Shown: positions 9,409 to 19,183, counted from the stretch's first letter. The stretch: 64,000 bases of DNA from Ruegeria arenilitoris (GCF_013030265.1 NZ_WPZQ01000014.1:62001-126000), one strand, 5' to 3'. The notes: generated by a model not told the origin, from the sequence alone. Made by a program: numbers and translations.

Positions 9409-10791
9409 TTATATCATCCAGACATTCATGTTGTTTTCGACGCCCCGAACAGATTTATTATCGTGTCGAGAAAACCCCGCCATCAACTCCGACCCTGTTG
9501 GGCTTTCTCGGGCGACCTGTGTGCTTAAGTCGTCGCTCATCACCACGCGCGCGCCGAATTCACGGGTCATCGCCTCCAGCTTCGCCGCCACGTTCACCGC
9601 ATTCCCGATCACGGCAAACTCCAGCCGATTGGCGCCAATGTCACCCAGAACGACCGAGCCATAGTGCAGCCCGATCCCCACGTGGATTTCCGGCTCGCCC
9701 GCACGGCGACGTTCAAGGTTCCAGTGATCAATCACCTCTACCATCGAGCGGGCACAGGCCAGCGCATTGCTGGCATCCAGGGGCGTCGGTACCGGCGTAC
9801 CGAAAGTGGCCATCAATCCATCACCGAGATATTTGTCGAGCGTCCCGTGATGGCGGAACACCTCGGTCTCCATCCGCGCATGAAAGCCGCGCAAGACTTC
9901 GATCACATCATACGGATCACGACCTGAGGCGAATTTCGTGAAACCCACAATATCGATGAACAGAACTGCTACATTCTCTTTGCGCACCTGCTTAAGCGGC
10001 TCGTCATTCTGGCTGAGTTCATCGACCACGTTGGGCGAGAAGTAGCGCGACAGGTTTGCTCTCTCGCGTTCAAGTCCGGCATTGGTCATCAGCAATCGGT
10101 TCAACCGCCGCATCGATACCCCAAGTGTCACGGCAACCATCAGAAAGACAATCACCTGCTGAATGCGCTGGGGTGCCATAAAGCTGTTGGGATCCAGCAT
10201 CTCTGCCACATCCGGAAACCCAGCCAGGGCTTCGTTGACGCGTTCCGTGATGCCGGGAATTGGCGTGGCCACCCACCACGCGATGATCCAGCCAGCAGTC
10301 CACATCATTGCGGTCCAGGATCCGATCGCGATGACCGTACGCCAGGAATAAGCCAACGTTCCCGCCGCCAGAATGATGAAAAAGTACTGGAAATTGTCGA
10401 ACCTGTACTGCATCGCCAGCGGTCGCACATCATCGCTGAACGGGTTGGGAATGATCATCCCCAGTGTCATGATCAGCAGATCCACGAATATCAGCAGCAA
10501 TTCCGTTCGCGACTGCCCCACTCGACCAGCCCTGCGGATCAGCCAGCCGTTTGCGCATATGAGCAACAGAATGAAATGATACCAAAGAACATCCCAATAC
10601 GGGTTAAGATAAATCAGCAAAATGCCAGTCAAACCCATCGCGATCCAGCGTGCCCGAACAGCAAGTTCCAGCCCTTCTCGCTTGTGCCGCTCCAACGCGG
10701 CTTCGGTGTATTTGTTGTCCAGATCGAAGTTGTCCGGCTGCGTGACAAAGAAACGTTCGAAACGGGATTGGTTTGCGGTGGTATCGGACAT
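9409..10791 (-). CDS. Membrane class III adenylate/guanylate cyclase
   Basis: A 460-residue protein. The N-terminal ~240 residues contain about six hydrophobic segments; the C-terminal ~200 residues form a CHD catalytic domain. Metal-binding aspartates are in LFIDIVGFT and KYLGDGLMATFG, and the nucleotide-handling region reads EFAVIGNAVNVAAKLE. The last motif has Lys where the transition-state Arg usually stands (N-x-x-x-R), which could lower activity. The product is probably cAMP but base selectivity is not certain. The start at 10791 has GGGAG about nine bases upstream. A linker SRYFSPNVVDEL before the CHD is typical of this group. Confidence 0.88.
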   Translation of the reverse strand: MSDTTANQSRFERFFVTQPDNFDLDNKYTEAALERHKREGLELAVRARWIAMGLTGILLIYLNPYWDVLWYHFILLLICANGWLIRRAGRVGQSRTELLLIFVDLLIMTLGMIIPNPFSDDVRPLAMQYRFDNFQYFFIILAAGTLAYSWRTVIAIGSWTAMMWTAGWIIAWWVATPIPGITERVNEALAGFPDVAEMLDPNSFMAPQRIQQVIVFLMVAVTLGVSMRRLNRLLMTNAGLERERANLSRYFSPNVVDELSQNDEPLKQVRKENVAVLFIDIVGFTKFASGRDPYDVIEVLRGFHARMETEVFRHHGTLDKYLGDGLMATFGTPVPTPLDASNALACARSMVEVIDHWNLERRRAGEPEIHVGIGLHYGSVVLGDIGANRLEFAVIGNAVNVAAKLEAMTREFGARVVMSDDLSTQVARESPTGSELMAGFSRHDNKSVRGVENNMNVWMI

Positions 10792-10861
10792 ACCCAATGC
10801 TCCCTCGTTGTACTGCCGGATATGGGGATCGGTGCCCCATCCAAACACCCCATAGATGAAA

Positions 10862-10889
10862 ACAAAAGACCCCGCCGGATACGGCGGGG
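10862..10889 (-). terminator. Terminator after ccrM
   Basis: An 8 bp G/C stem (CCCCGCCG paired with CGGCGGGG, loop GATA) lies 51 bases past the ccrM stop. Read on the minus strand it is followed by TCTTTTGTTTTC. It separates ccrM from the cyclase gene. Confidence 0.8.
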
Positions 10890-10940
10890 CAAGGCTTAGT
10901 GCCTTGTGTCAGGCCACAGGCACCGGCGGTATGGGTGAAA

Positions 10941-12053
<1,113 letters not shown>

Positions 12054-12098
12054 TCAAGTTCCACGGCGCTTTTGCGCTCATTTGGTTGAGACAAGGAT

Positions 12099-12137
12099 GA
12101 GTCAAAGTCGATTCGCCGTCAATTTCTTTTTTGAATC
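12099..12137 (-). promoter_or_regulatory. Cluster of three GANTC sites in the ccrM leader
   Basis: GAGTC (12099-12103), GATTC (12110-12114) and GAATC (12133-12137) lie 55-93 bases upstream of the ccrM start. A TTGACG on the minus strand just downstream of the GAATC could be a -35 element. In Caulobacter the ccrM promoter region also carries GANTC sites whose methylation shuts the gene off; the same is inferred here. Confidence 0.55.
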
Positions 12138-12150
12138 AGCAGCTTACGAT

Positions 12151-12768
12151 TTACTCTTGATACAAGATATTGTGTACCGGTTTGAACGAACGTCTATGAT
12201 GTGGGGTCACGCCGAGATTTTGCAGTGCTTCTCTGTGTTGTTTTGACGGATAGCCTGCGTTCTTCTCCCATCCATAGCCGGGATGCTGTTGCGCCAAATC
12301 CACCATCAGTTGATCGCGCCAGTTTTTAGCTATTATCGAAGCCGCCGCAATCGACACCGAATGCGCATCGCCTTTGACAACCGCCTGGGCCGGAATCGCC
12401 AGACCTCTCGGGATCATGTTTCCATCGATCAGCAAATAGTCCGGCGGCGGGTTCAGGGCAGCAACTGCGCGTTCCATCGCCAGATGCGAGGCACGCAAGA
12501 TGTTGTGTTCGTCAATCTCGGCAACCGAGGCTTCGGCAATGGCAAACTCGGCCCGGTCACGCACAGCCGCATCCATTGCAACACGCCGCTTGGCCGTCAG
12601 CTTCTTTGAATCATTCAGCCCCTCGGGAATATCCTTGGGGTTCAGAATAACCGCCGCTGCAACCACCGGCCCGGCCAGAGGCCCGCGGCCAACCTCATCC
12701 ACGCCGGCAATTCGAAGGTACCCCTGCGCCACTGCCGCCTGTTCAATTGAATAATCCGGTTTTGTCAT
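12151..12768 (-). CDS. rnhB: Ribonuclease HII
   Basis: RNase HII cuts RNA in RNA-DNA hybrids and removes single ribonucleotides from DNA. The 205-residue protein has the type 2 signature AGVDEVGRGPLAGPV with catalytic Asp24 and Glu25, NDSKKL, and LLIDGN. Length is standard. ATG codons at 12768 and 12774 are both possible; neither has a clear ribosome site. The gene lies just upstream of ccrM on the same strand, a neighbourhood common in Rhodobacterales. Confidence 0.95.
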   Translation of the reverse strand: MTKPDYSIEQAAVAQGYLRIAGVDEVGRGPLAGPVVAAAVILNPKDIPEGLNDSKKLTAKRRVAMDAAVRDRAEFAIAEASVAEIDEHNILRASHLAMERAVAALNPPPDYLLIDGNMIPRGLAIPAQAVVKGDAHSVSIAAASIIAKNWRDQLMVDLAQQHPGYGWEKNAGYPSKQHREALQNLGVTPHHRRSFKPVHNILYQE

Positions 12769-12806
12769 ACCCATCCAGAACCGCGTTTCGCGCCCCGTCG
12801 CAAGAC

Positions 12807-12837
12807 AAAAAGAGAGGGCGGCCTGCAACACCCTCTC
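12807..12837 (-). terminator. Terminator after the exported protein gene
   Basis: Stem GAGAGGG/CCCTCTC with a 12 nt loop, followed on the minus strand by TTTTTGTCTTG. It is the classical intrinsic-terminator part of a double hairpin between this gene and rnhB. Confidence 0.75.
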
Positions 12838-12841
12838 CTGC

Positions 12842-12862
12842 GCGGTGCTTCTTTGGCACCGC
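12842..12862 (-). terminator. Second hairpin of the same terminator region
   Basis: A 7 bp stem GCGGTGC/GCACCGC with a 7 nt loop lies just past the stop of the exported protein gene. No T run follows it directly; it probably works with the hairpin at 12812-12837. Confidence 0.5.
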
Positions 12863-12878
12863 TCCTGCTCGAAAGTAA

Positions 12879-13346
12879 TTACTTGTAAACGACGCGGTAC
12901 CCTTGCTGGCGCAGGCATGCGGGTTCATATGCCCGCTTCACCTTTTTGCCATTCCAGAAACCGACCTTGCACTCTTGCGGCAGGCTATTGGCATGTTTGT
13001 AGTGTTTCTTGAGGCATTTCGGGGCCAAAAGCGGCTGATTGTTTGAATAGGCGTCATAGGTGCGCAGGCATTGTTGCGGCAGGTCGTACCGCGCAACGTG
13101 TTGTGGCAAAGGGCGCACCGGGTAGCTGGGCTGAGCCACGTAGGGCTGTGGCGTATATGTCTGATGGCGCGTCGTCCGTTGCTTGCGCTTTTCCTGATTA
13201 TAGTAGTGGACCCCTGCCCCGATGATCGCAATCGCGGCCAGACCGCCCAGAATATCATGAGCGTCAGCAGCCCGGGCCTTTGAAGCCGAAACACCAGTGA
13301 TTGTGACAGCTGTTGCAACGATCAGAGCAATGAATTTCTTGTGCAT
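12879..13346 (-). CDS. Small exported protein, unrecognised
   Basis: A 155-residue protein with a clear Sec signal (MHKKFIALIVATAVTITGVSASKARA). It is followed by a second hydrophobic stretch (ILGGLAAIAIIGAGV, near 32-46), a basic Gln/Thr/Pro-rich linker, and a C-terminal part with four cysteines (C93, C110, C126, C148 approximately) that could form two disulfides. Probably anchored in the membrane with a periplasmic basic domain. I do not recognise the family. It has its own terminator and stands alone, divergent from the gene at 13523. Confidence 0.75.
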   Translation of the reverse strand: MHKKFIALIVATAVTITGVSASKARAADAHDILGGLAAIAIIGAGVHYYNQEKRKQRTTRHQTYTPQPYVAQPSYPVRPLPQHVARYDLPQQCLRTYDAYSNNQPLLAPKCLKKHYKHANSLPQECKVGFWNGKKVKRAYEPACLRQQGYRVVYK

Positions 13347-13522
13347 GATGCGCGTCCTTTCGGATTATGGGGCGAACCGGAGATTGGCCGCGAATTCGAT
13401 GCGTCAAATCTGGTCCTGCCCCCATCAGACAAGCAATAACGACGGCTTGTTATCGAATATCAGTGCCGCGAAACCCTTTGAGTTATTGAATATCACGCAA
13501 ACACATGCGCAGGATGCGGCCT

Positions 13523-13810
13523 ATGAAACAGATCGTCTCTTCTCTGACTATCGCGACCCTGATATCGCTTGGAGCCACCGTTGCGGCGGCGGAATGTTAT
13601 GCCGATTACAAGGCCAAGCAGGATAACCCTCTGCGCCTGCACTACGGCGTCATGCAGGTTTCGGCCTGTGACAAAGGCCAAGCCCAGCGGGAGGTCGCCC
13701 AACGACTGAAAGCTTCGGGTTGGACCTTGCTGAATGTTCTGACCGTATTCGGATCGGAAGGATTGGATCAGAGGAAGGCCAATGCCGGAAAATTCTATCT
13801 CCGTTTCTGA
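13523..13810 (+). CDS. Small exported protein, unrecognised
   Basis: A 95-residue protein with a signal peptide (MKQIVSSLTIATLISLGATVAAA) and a ~70-residue mature part with two cysteines (ECYADYKAK... and VSACDKGQ) that could pair. The mature part (EVAQRLKASGWTLLNVLTVFG) looks globular. The ATG at 13523 has AGGA eight bases upstream; earlier in-frame ATGs at 13505 and 13514 are less well placed. Its end overlaps the next gene by 29 bases, so the pair is probably translationally coupled. Confidence 0.75.
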   Translation: MKQIVSSLTIATLISLGATVAAAECYADYKAKQDNPLRLHYGVMQVSACDKGQAQREVAQRLKASGWTLLNVLTVFGSEGLDQRKANAGKFYLRF

Positions 13811-14483
13811 GGCCCGGCGTTCAGGGGTAAGGCTTGTCGGCGCGGGTATTGCGGCGATTGTTTTGATTCTGGTCACAGCCGCCGTGTTTCTGTTCTGGAC
13901 CTTGCCGGATGCGAATGCATTCAACGCCCGGGTTGAGAGACTGTTCATAGAAAGCGATCTGACGTCGCAGGCTGAAATCCGTTTGCTGGAAATACTGGCG
14001 CAATCCGGCACTGCCTTTGCCGATACGTTGTCCAGCTATCGCATGGTGATTTTTGTTCTGCTGGTCTTCGCCACAGCAATGCTGATCAGTGCATTGGTGT
14101 TTCTTGTCATGCTTGTAATGCTGAACCGGCGCATGGCTCAGATCGAACGGACAGGGATTCAGGTGACCTCTCTGCTGATCAGCCGCGAAGAAAACACTGT
14201 TTATCTGAACAACATGGATTTCAAGCTGACACCGGCCGCGATGGAGACCCTGTCTGTACTGGCGGAATCCCGACTGGATGATGAAGTTCTATCCGGTGCT
14301 CAGATCGAGGCGATGATTTCCGGCAGGGATGCAGCCGATTGTGATGAAGCCGCCGGCGCCACAAGGATCAAGAGACTGCGTGACGCGTTGGGCAATCAAA
14401 TGGTCAGCGAGTTGCTGGTCAAGAACATCGCCAAACGCGGATACATGTTGTCTATCGAAAAGGATGTCATCCAGATGGTGTGA
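13782..14483 (+). CDS. Membrane-anchored winged-helix protein, putative regulator
   Basis: A 233-residue protein. Two hydrophobic segments (about 18-42 and 84-112) flank an outside loop of ~40 residues. The C-terminal ~100 residues read like an OmpR/ToxR-type winged helix: a short strand pair (TVYLNNMDFKLTPAAMETLSVLAE), a helix pair, then RIKRLRDAL and NIAKRGYMLSIE, which matches the recognition helix and wing ending in RGxGY. A membrane-bound transcription factor is inferred. The ATG follows AGGAAGG and lies inside the preceding exported-protein gene, which may act as its sensory partner. Confidence 0.65.
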   Translation: MPENSISVSEARRSGVRLVGAGIAAIVLILVTAAVFLFWTLPDANAFNARVERLFIESDLTSQAEIRLLEILAQSGTAFADTLSSYRMVIFVLLVFATAMLISALVFLVMLVMLNRRMAQIERTGIQVTSLLISREENTVYLNNMDFKLTPAAMETLSVLAESRLDDEVLSGAQIEAMISGRDAADCDEAAGATRIKRLRDALGNQMVSELLVKNIAKRGYMLSIEKDVIQMV

Positions 14484-14601
14484 TGCTGACCAATCGGTTG
14501 GCGGCCATTATCGGTCTCATTTGGTAAATTCTGCGTCGACCCTCTTGGAAATATCAACCTCAGGGCCCATCCTATAGAGGCCCGGGCACAGGAGGTTACT
14601 G

Positions 14602-16173
14602 ATGAACGTCCACGCCACCCCAAAGATCAAAGGCTATGGGATATCCGTTGAACGGTTGAATGGTCGGATCGCCATTTATCGTGATGATACCCTGCTGGCT
14701 GAAAGCCACGATGCCAAAGTCATGTATGAAACCCGTCTGCCGCCCGCGATCTACGTCCCGCGCAAAGACGTTTGCGTCGATCTGAGCGACGAAACAGAGT
14801 TGCAGACCTTCTGCCCCTTCAAAGGAACTGCCAGCTACCATGATATCCTGTTGCCGGGTGAACAGCTTGCAAACTCGGTTTGGGCATATGAAGACGCTTT
14901 GCCCGAAAGCAAGGCTATTCAAGGTCATATCGGCTTTATGCCCGCAGCATATACAAACGTAGATCTCGGCGAAAACCAGTTGCGAGAACCCGATGATGGG
15001 AATATCAGTGGCCCGCTTATAGATTGGTTAATGCGGGGCGCTTCGGTCGTTGATACTCCGGAAGCCTTCACCAAAGCGCTCGCCGAAAAGATGCTGGATC
15101 ATGGGATCGCGATTCAGCGACTCAGCATTCTGGCATGGTCCCTACATCCCCTGATCGCGGGTAAACACTACATCTGGGAAAAGGGTGAAGACGAGATTTC
15201 TACCTTCGCGCCCACGTACGAGATTTATGACCACCCCGCTTTCACCAACAGTCCCCTGCGTCATGTGTCAAACGGGCTTGGCGGGGTACGGCAGCGCCTT
15301 AACAGCGACAACCCGCATAACAGCTTTCCGATCATGGAAGATTTACGTGCCAAAGGTGCCACGGACTATGTGGCGATGCCTCTGCCCTTTTCCGATGGCC
15401 GCACGAACGTGCTGACACTTACCTGCGATCACCCCGATGGGTTCACAACCGAAAACCTGGGTCTTGTCTTTGAGTGTTCGTCCGTTATCGCGCGATACTA
15501 TGAAGTATTCATGCAACGCGAAAATGCACAGGCGTTGCTTGAAACCTATGTTGGCAAGCGAACCGGCGCACGTGTGCTGGGGGGTGATATTCGCCGCGGC
15601 GACGGTGACGACATAGACGCGGCAATTATGTTCTGTGACCTGCGCAACTCAACCAGTCTTGAAGAGCAATTGGGACGCAGCGCTTATATCACACTGCTCA
15701 ATGAGTTTTTCGAGACAGTCTCGGGCATAATTCACGAAAATGGTGGCGAAGTTCTGAAATTCATTGGCGACGCTGTCCTGGCTGTCTTCCCTGCCGGCGA
15801 CGATGCCGCAACGGCCAGAACAAACGCCCAGCGCACCGCAATCGAGATTGTCGAACGATTGGCGGAACTTCGAACCTCGGATAATGATCATCACTGCGAT
15901 TGTTCTATCGGGGTTGCTTTCGGGCGCGTCACATATGGGAATGTCGGTTCGCGCGAGCGACTGGACTTCACCGTGATCGGACAGGCCGCAAATATTGCTG
16001 CTCGGTTGGGGGAATTCGGCAAATCGGTCAATCACAGAATCGTCGTGTCTGAAGATATCGAGCCCGCTTGCAAACATGCGGTTCCACTTGGTGATGTCAA
16101 ACTTCACAACGTTTCCCGACCCGTCACATCTTATGCCCTTCGCACGTCAGCTGACGCGGTTTTAGATGCATGA
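14602..16173 (+). CDS. DUF427-class III adenylate/guanylate cyclase fusion
   Basis: A 523-residue soluble protein. Residues ~8-115 match DUF427 (YVPRKDV..., TFCPFKGTASYHD, then WAYEDALPESKAIQGHIGF). Residues ~135-310 look like a GAF-type sensor region. Residues ~325-500 are a CHD cyclase domain with FCDLRNST, KFIGDAVLAVF and DFTVIGQAANIAARL; both metal aspartates and the Asn/Arg pair are kept, so it should be active. An AGGAGG lies six bases before the ATG. DUF427 fused to a cyclase is uncommon; the domain may bind a small ligand. It follows the winged-helix gene by 118 bases. Confidence 0.85.
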   Translation: MNVHATPKIKGYGISVERLNGRIAIYRDDTLLAESHDAKVMYETRLPPAIYVPRKDVCVDLSDETELQTFCPFKGTASYHDILLPGEQLANSVWAYEDALPESKAIQGHIGFMPAAYTNVDLGENQLREPDDGNISGPLIDWLMRGASVVDTPEAFTKALAEKMLDHGIAIQRLSILAWSLHPLIAGKHYIWEKGEDEISTFAPTYEIYDHPAFTNSPLRHVSNGLGGVRQRLNSDNPHNSFPIMEDLRAKGATDYVAMPLPFSDGRTNVLTLTCDHPDGFTTENLGLVFECSSVIARYYEVFMQRENAQALLETYVGKRTGARVLGGDIRRGDGDDIDAAIMFCDLRNSTSLEEQLGRSAYITLLNEFFETVSGIIHENGGEVLKFIGDAVLAVFPAGDDAATARTNAQRTAIEIVERLAELRTSDNDHHCDCSIGVAFGRVTYGNVGSRERLDFTVIGQAANIAARLGEFGKSVNHRIVVSEDIEPACKHAVPLGDVKLHNVSRPVTSYALRTSADAVLDA

Positions 16174-16222
16174 ATTTATCCACGCTGTTCACCTTCACAG
16201 GTCTGCTAAATCCAACCCAATT

Positions 16223-17014
16223 TCACGCACCCAACAAAATCAGCGCTGTTTGACCCGGTGAAATCGTATTCTGGAGTTGTGCAATCTGACTGCGGGCAAG
16301 AAAGGTGTCTGTCAGTTTTCGGACTGCATCCGGATCAGAGAATTGTGATAATTCAGCCGATCCTGTCAGATCGGAAAGTTTGTCCCTAAACACGCCAAGT
16401 TGTTTGTCGATATCCATTTGAGAGAACGCAGCTGGCAGACCCAGAGCGGTCTCCATCATTTTGCGCAACGGCGGCAGACCCATCAAATCGTACCACTTTC
16501 TGGTCTCACTGCCGCTTTGTGATGCCAGATCTGACAACTTATGCTGAGCATAAAGCGCCATCCGCATCGTCTCATCAGTTTCACCGACCGAAATCTCAAA
16601 CTGTGATATCAGATTGTTTTGGGCGACCACTTCCATGTTTGTGATCAGACCAGTCTTGCGAACGTCCCCGGGGCCCAACCCAAAGGCATCAGCAAATTCG
16701 CGGTACCGCTTGTCAGATAGCCTGTTCGCCAAAGCATCATCGGACCGCGTTCCATCCGACAGAATCTTTTGGACAAAGTAACGATTGTTGATATCGCCTT
16801 CCAAACCAAACGCACCCAATGCCACCTGCAACAATCTCCGATCCGAGACGAGGTCCTCAGCCGACTTCACATTGCTGATGTTCTCAAGGAAGTACTTGGT
16901 CTCCCTGTCGTTAGCCGGCGAAGCGGAGAAAGTTTGCAGTTGAGTATCATAAGTTCGCTGCATAAATCGCCAGCCTGCCACTCCCCCCGCAGGTACCACC
17001 GGTTGAAAAGTCAT
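16223..17014 (-). CDS. DUF1217 flagellar-cluster protein
   Basis: A 263-residue protein, mostly helical, with the DUF1217 pattern (YFLENISNVKSAEDLVSDRRLLQVALGAFGL near 40-72 and repeats of the type RYREFADAFGL). The family is found in flagellar clusters of alphaproteobacteria and its function is not established. The start overlaps the end of flbT by 4 nt (ATGA), making it the last gene of the flaF-flbT run. Confidence 0.85.
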   Translation of the reverse strand: MTFQPVVPAGGVAGWRFMQRTYDTQLQTFSASPANDRETKYFLENISNVKSAEDLVSDRRLLQVALGAFGLEGDINNRYFVQKILSDGTRSDDALANRLSDKRYREFADAFGLGPGDVRKTGLITNMEVVAQNNLISQFEISVGETDETMRMALYAQHKLSDLASQSGSETRKWYDLMGLPPLRKMMETALGLPAAFSQMDIDKQLGVFRDKLSDLTGSAELSQFSDPDAVRKLTDTFLARSQIAQLQNTISPGQTALILLGA

Positions 17015-17412
17015 TGGTGGTACGCCATCAGTCGCTCTTCACGTGGCAGTAACGAGCGGAGTGATTTCAGGCATTTGTAGTATTGTTCTGCGACCAGCGC
17101 CTCGGTCGCTTCGCCCAACACGCGACGACTGTCGGCATCCGTGAATACCTGGCTCAATTCCTCGACCCGCCGCAGCAATTGCTGGCGTGCATCGCCAGCC
17201 GCCATATCTCCGGAGAGAACCAGTTGTGCTGCATAGCAAACCCGACGCACCGGCGTGTTCACCTCGTCCGGATGAATGGCATCGCGCAGTCGTAAAACGT
17301 TTGCCTGCGGCGTCATTATTGAAAAGCGACTGCGGCGGTCACCGTTTTCTATTACCACGCCGTTGATCAACACCCTCTCTTTGGGTGCAAGTTTCAGAAC
17401 CAGCCCGCTCAT
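17011..17412 (-). CDS. flbT: Flagellar biosynthesis repressor FlbT
   Basis: FlbT is an RNA-binding regulator that controls flagellin mRNA stability or translation in Caulobacter and Brucella. The 133-residue protein has the family N-terminus (GLVLKLAPKERVLINGVVIENGDRRSRFSI) and the helical C-terminal half. It overlaps flaF upstream and the DUF1217 gene downstream, both by 4 nt. Its likely target is the flagellin leader just upstream in the same cluster, which forms two hairpins. Confidence 0.95.
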   Translation of the reverse strand: MSGLVLKLAPKERVLINGVVIENGDRRSRFSIMTPQANVLRLRDAIHPDEVNTPVRRVCYAAQLVLSGDMAAGDARQQLLRRVEELSQVFTDADSRRVLGEATEALVAEQYYKCLKSLRSLLPREERLMAYHQ

Positions 17413-17786
17413 CCGGTGGCCCTCATCTGACGCAGCCCGCGCAACACGGCCATGTTGATTTCCAGTAACGGTTCAACTGCTGCCTTGTTTCCCAAAACCT
17501 GACTGCTGTGTTGTTCGGTGAACTCCGCAAGATAGAAAATCCGTGCCCTCAGATCATGAGGCAACGCATTGTCATCATCCGAAACTCCCGTTGCCAGCAG
17601 AGTCCATAGACGCCGGTTTTCGTGCAGTGCCTGCACGAATGCACCGAAATCTGTGGCCTTGCGTGCTGCTGCCGCCTTTAGGCGATGGGTGATTTTGGAA
17701 ATCGCCTCATATTCCGTATCGCGAGGTGTTCGTGTTGGAGCGGCCGTTTGCGCGTAAGCGCGTTGTGCAAGCGTTTGCGGGGTCAC
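17409..17786 (-). CDS. flaF: Flagellar biosynthesis regulator FlaF
   Basis: FlaF works opposite FlbT and is needed for flagellin secretion or synthesis in alphaproteobacteria. The 125-residue helical protein has the typical opening TPQTLAQRAYAQ and DTEYEAISKITHRL. The start is taken as GTG at 17786 because GGAAGGA sits six bases upstream; a TTG 15 bases earlier overlaps that ribosome site. It lies between flagellin and flbT on one strand, with the 4 nt flbT overlap. Confidence 0.9.
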   Translation of the reverse strand: MTPQTLAQRAYAQTAAPTRTPRDTEYEAISKITHRLKAAAARKATDFGAFVQALHENRRLWTLLATGVSDDDNALPHDLRARIFYLAEFTEQHSSQVLGNKAAVEPLLEINMAVLRGLRQMRATG

Positions 17787-17825
17787 TGTAGATCCTTCCA
17801 ATTGGCGTTCGTTGGGCTAATCAGG

Positions 17826-17851
17826 AATGGGGCGCAGACTTGCGCCCCATT
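17826..17851 (-). terminator. Hairpin after the flagellin gene
   Basis: A perfect 11 bp stem (AATGGGGCGCA/TGCGCCCCATT, loop GACT) lies 12 bases past the flagellin stop. There is no long T run after it on the minus strand, so it may act as a partial terminator or as a 3' stabiliser of flagellin mRNA before flaF. Confidence 0.65.
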
Positions 17852-17863
17852 CTGTGTTCAGGA

Positions 17864-19075
17864 TTAGCGGAACAGTGACAGGATCGATTGCGGCGCCTGA
17901 TTAGCAATCGAAAGCGACTGCGTTGCCAATTGCTGCTGAACCTGCAGCGCTTGCAAACGTGCCGACGTCTCTTCCATATCTGCATCGACCAATGCGCCGA
18001 TCCCGGATTTGAAGGAGTCAGACAGGTTCGAGATGAACTCTTTCTGAGTTTCAATCCGCCCCTGTGCCGAACCAAATGCTGCCGAAGCGTCAATCGAAGT
18101 ATCGATCAAAGTCTCGACAGTGGCTAAAGCAGCTGTCGCTCCAGCGCCGGTCGACACATCAATACCCGCCATCGCACCAAGGCCACCGGATCCAGCATTC
18201 ACAAATTGGGCTGAGAACGAGATGTCCGCACCGGTGTTGTTTGCGATCGCCAACGTGCCTGCCGTGCCGGAGTCATATTCGACGGTCAGCCCGGTGATGC
18301 CCATCTCTTCGATCTTGGCCTTTAGCCCGACCGCCACGATATCACCGGTTGTCGTGGCGGCAGCATCCGCCGCAGTAACCGTATATGAGACAACGCGGTC
18401 ATCGATAGCCACAACCACTTTGTCACCAGCTGCAAAGGCGCCGCTGGATTCGTCAGTTACCAGGGCGGTTGCCGAGGTCGCGGTGTTTGCGATCGTTGCA
18501 CCAACCCGATCATTACCAGTGGAGGACCCTGTCGACCCGTCAAATACCTGCTTGGTGACATAACCACCGGTGGACAGGTTCTGGCCAGCAACGTTGATGG
18601 ACGATGCGGTCACGTTGCCGGTGTTATCACGGTCCAGAGAAGCCAGGATTGAGGCGGAACCAGCGGAACCATCTACCAGATTCAAACCGTTGAATTGTGC
18701 CGCGCCAACAACCGAAGCGATCTGATCCTTCAGTGCTGTAACGTCCGCGTTGATCTTGTCACGGTCAACGTTGTCCTCCTGCGCCGCCACGATCTTGCTT
18801 TTCATCTGGGTCAGCAGATCAGTCACGGTCTCAGAAGCGTTTCGCGCAACTGCCACAGTCGATTCACCTAATGCCAGACTGTCTTTGATGGCATTGAAAC
18901 CTTTTACGTCGGATTCCATCACCTTCGAGATCGCCCAAACAGCCGAATTGTCCTTGGCTGTCGCAACATCTTTACCCGTCGAGATCGCGTTCTGAGTTGT
19001 CGCCAGGTTCTTGTTGACCGACTTGAGCGTCTGCAGCGCGACCATTGCGCCATTGTTTGTCAGAATGCTGGACAT
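17864..19075 (-). CDS. fliC: Flagellin
   Basis: A 403-residue filament protein. The N-terminal D0/D1 coil is typical (MSSILTNNGAMVALQTLKSVNKNL, then KDVATAKDNSAVWAISKVMESDV), as is the C-terminal coil ending LATQSLSIANQAPQSILSLFR. The centre (residues ~150-310) is Ala/Thr/Gly-rich and variable, as expected for the exposed domain. The alphaproteobacterial subtype (SILTNNGAMVALQTL) fits the neighbouring flaF and flbT. Expression is probably controlled by FlbT acting on the leader hairpins upstream. Confidence 0.96.
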   Translation of the reverse strand: MSSILTNNGAMVALQTLKSVNKNLATTQNAISTGKDVATAKDNSAVWAISKVMESDVKGFNAIKDSLALGESTVAVARNASETVTDLLTQMKSKIVAAQEDNVDRDKINADVTALKDQIASVVGAAQFNGLNLVDGSAGSASILASLDRDNTGNVTASSINVAGQNLSTGGYVTKQVFDGSTGSSTGNDRVGATIANTATSATALVTDESSGAFAAGDKVVVAIDDRVVSYTVTAADAAATTTGDIVAVGLKAKIEEMGITGLTVEYDSGTAGTLAIANNTGADISFSAQFVNAGSGGLGAMAGIDVSTGAGATAALATVETLIDTSIDASAAFGSAQGRIETQKEFISNLSDSFKSGIGALVDADMEETSARLQALQVQQQLATQSLSIANQAPQSILSLFR

Positions 19076-19118
19076 GTTCTTTCATCCTTTTTCTTTCGGG
19101 CATTCGTCGCCCATTTGC

Positions 19119-19138
19119 GCCTGCGGAAACCCGCAGGC
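19119..19138 (-). promoter_or_regulatory. Leader hairpin 1 of flagellin mRNA
   Basis: GCCTGCGG/CCGCAGGC, an 8 bp stem with a 4 nt loop, 43 bases upstream of the flagellin start on the minus strand. It would lie in the 5' untranslated region and is a plausible FlbT target. Confidence 0.5.
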
Positions 19139-19183
19139 ATTTTGTCGTTCTGACCTGTGCGATGTACCATCCGGTGTTCGCGC

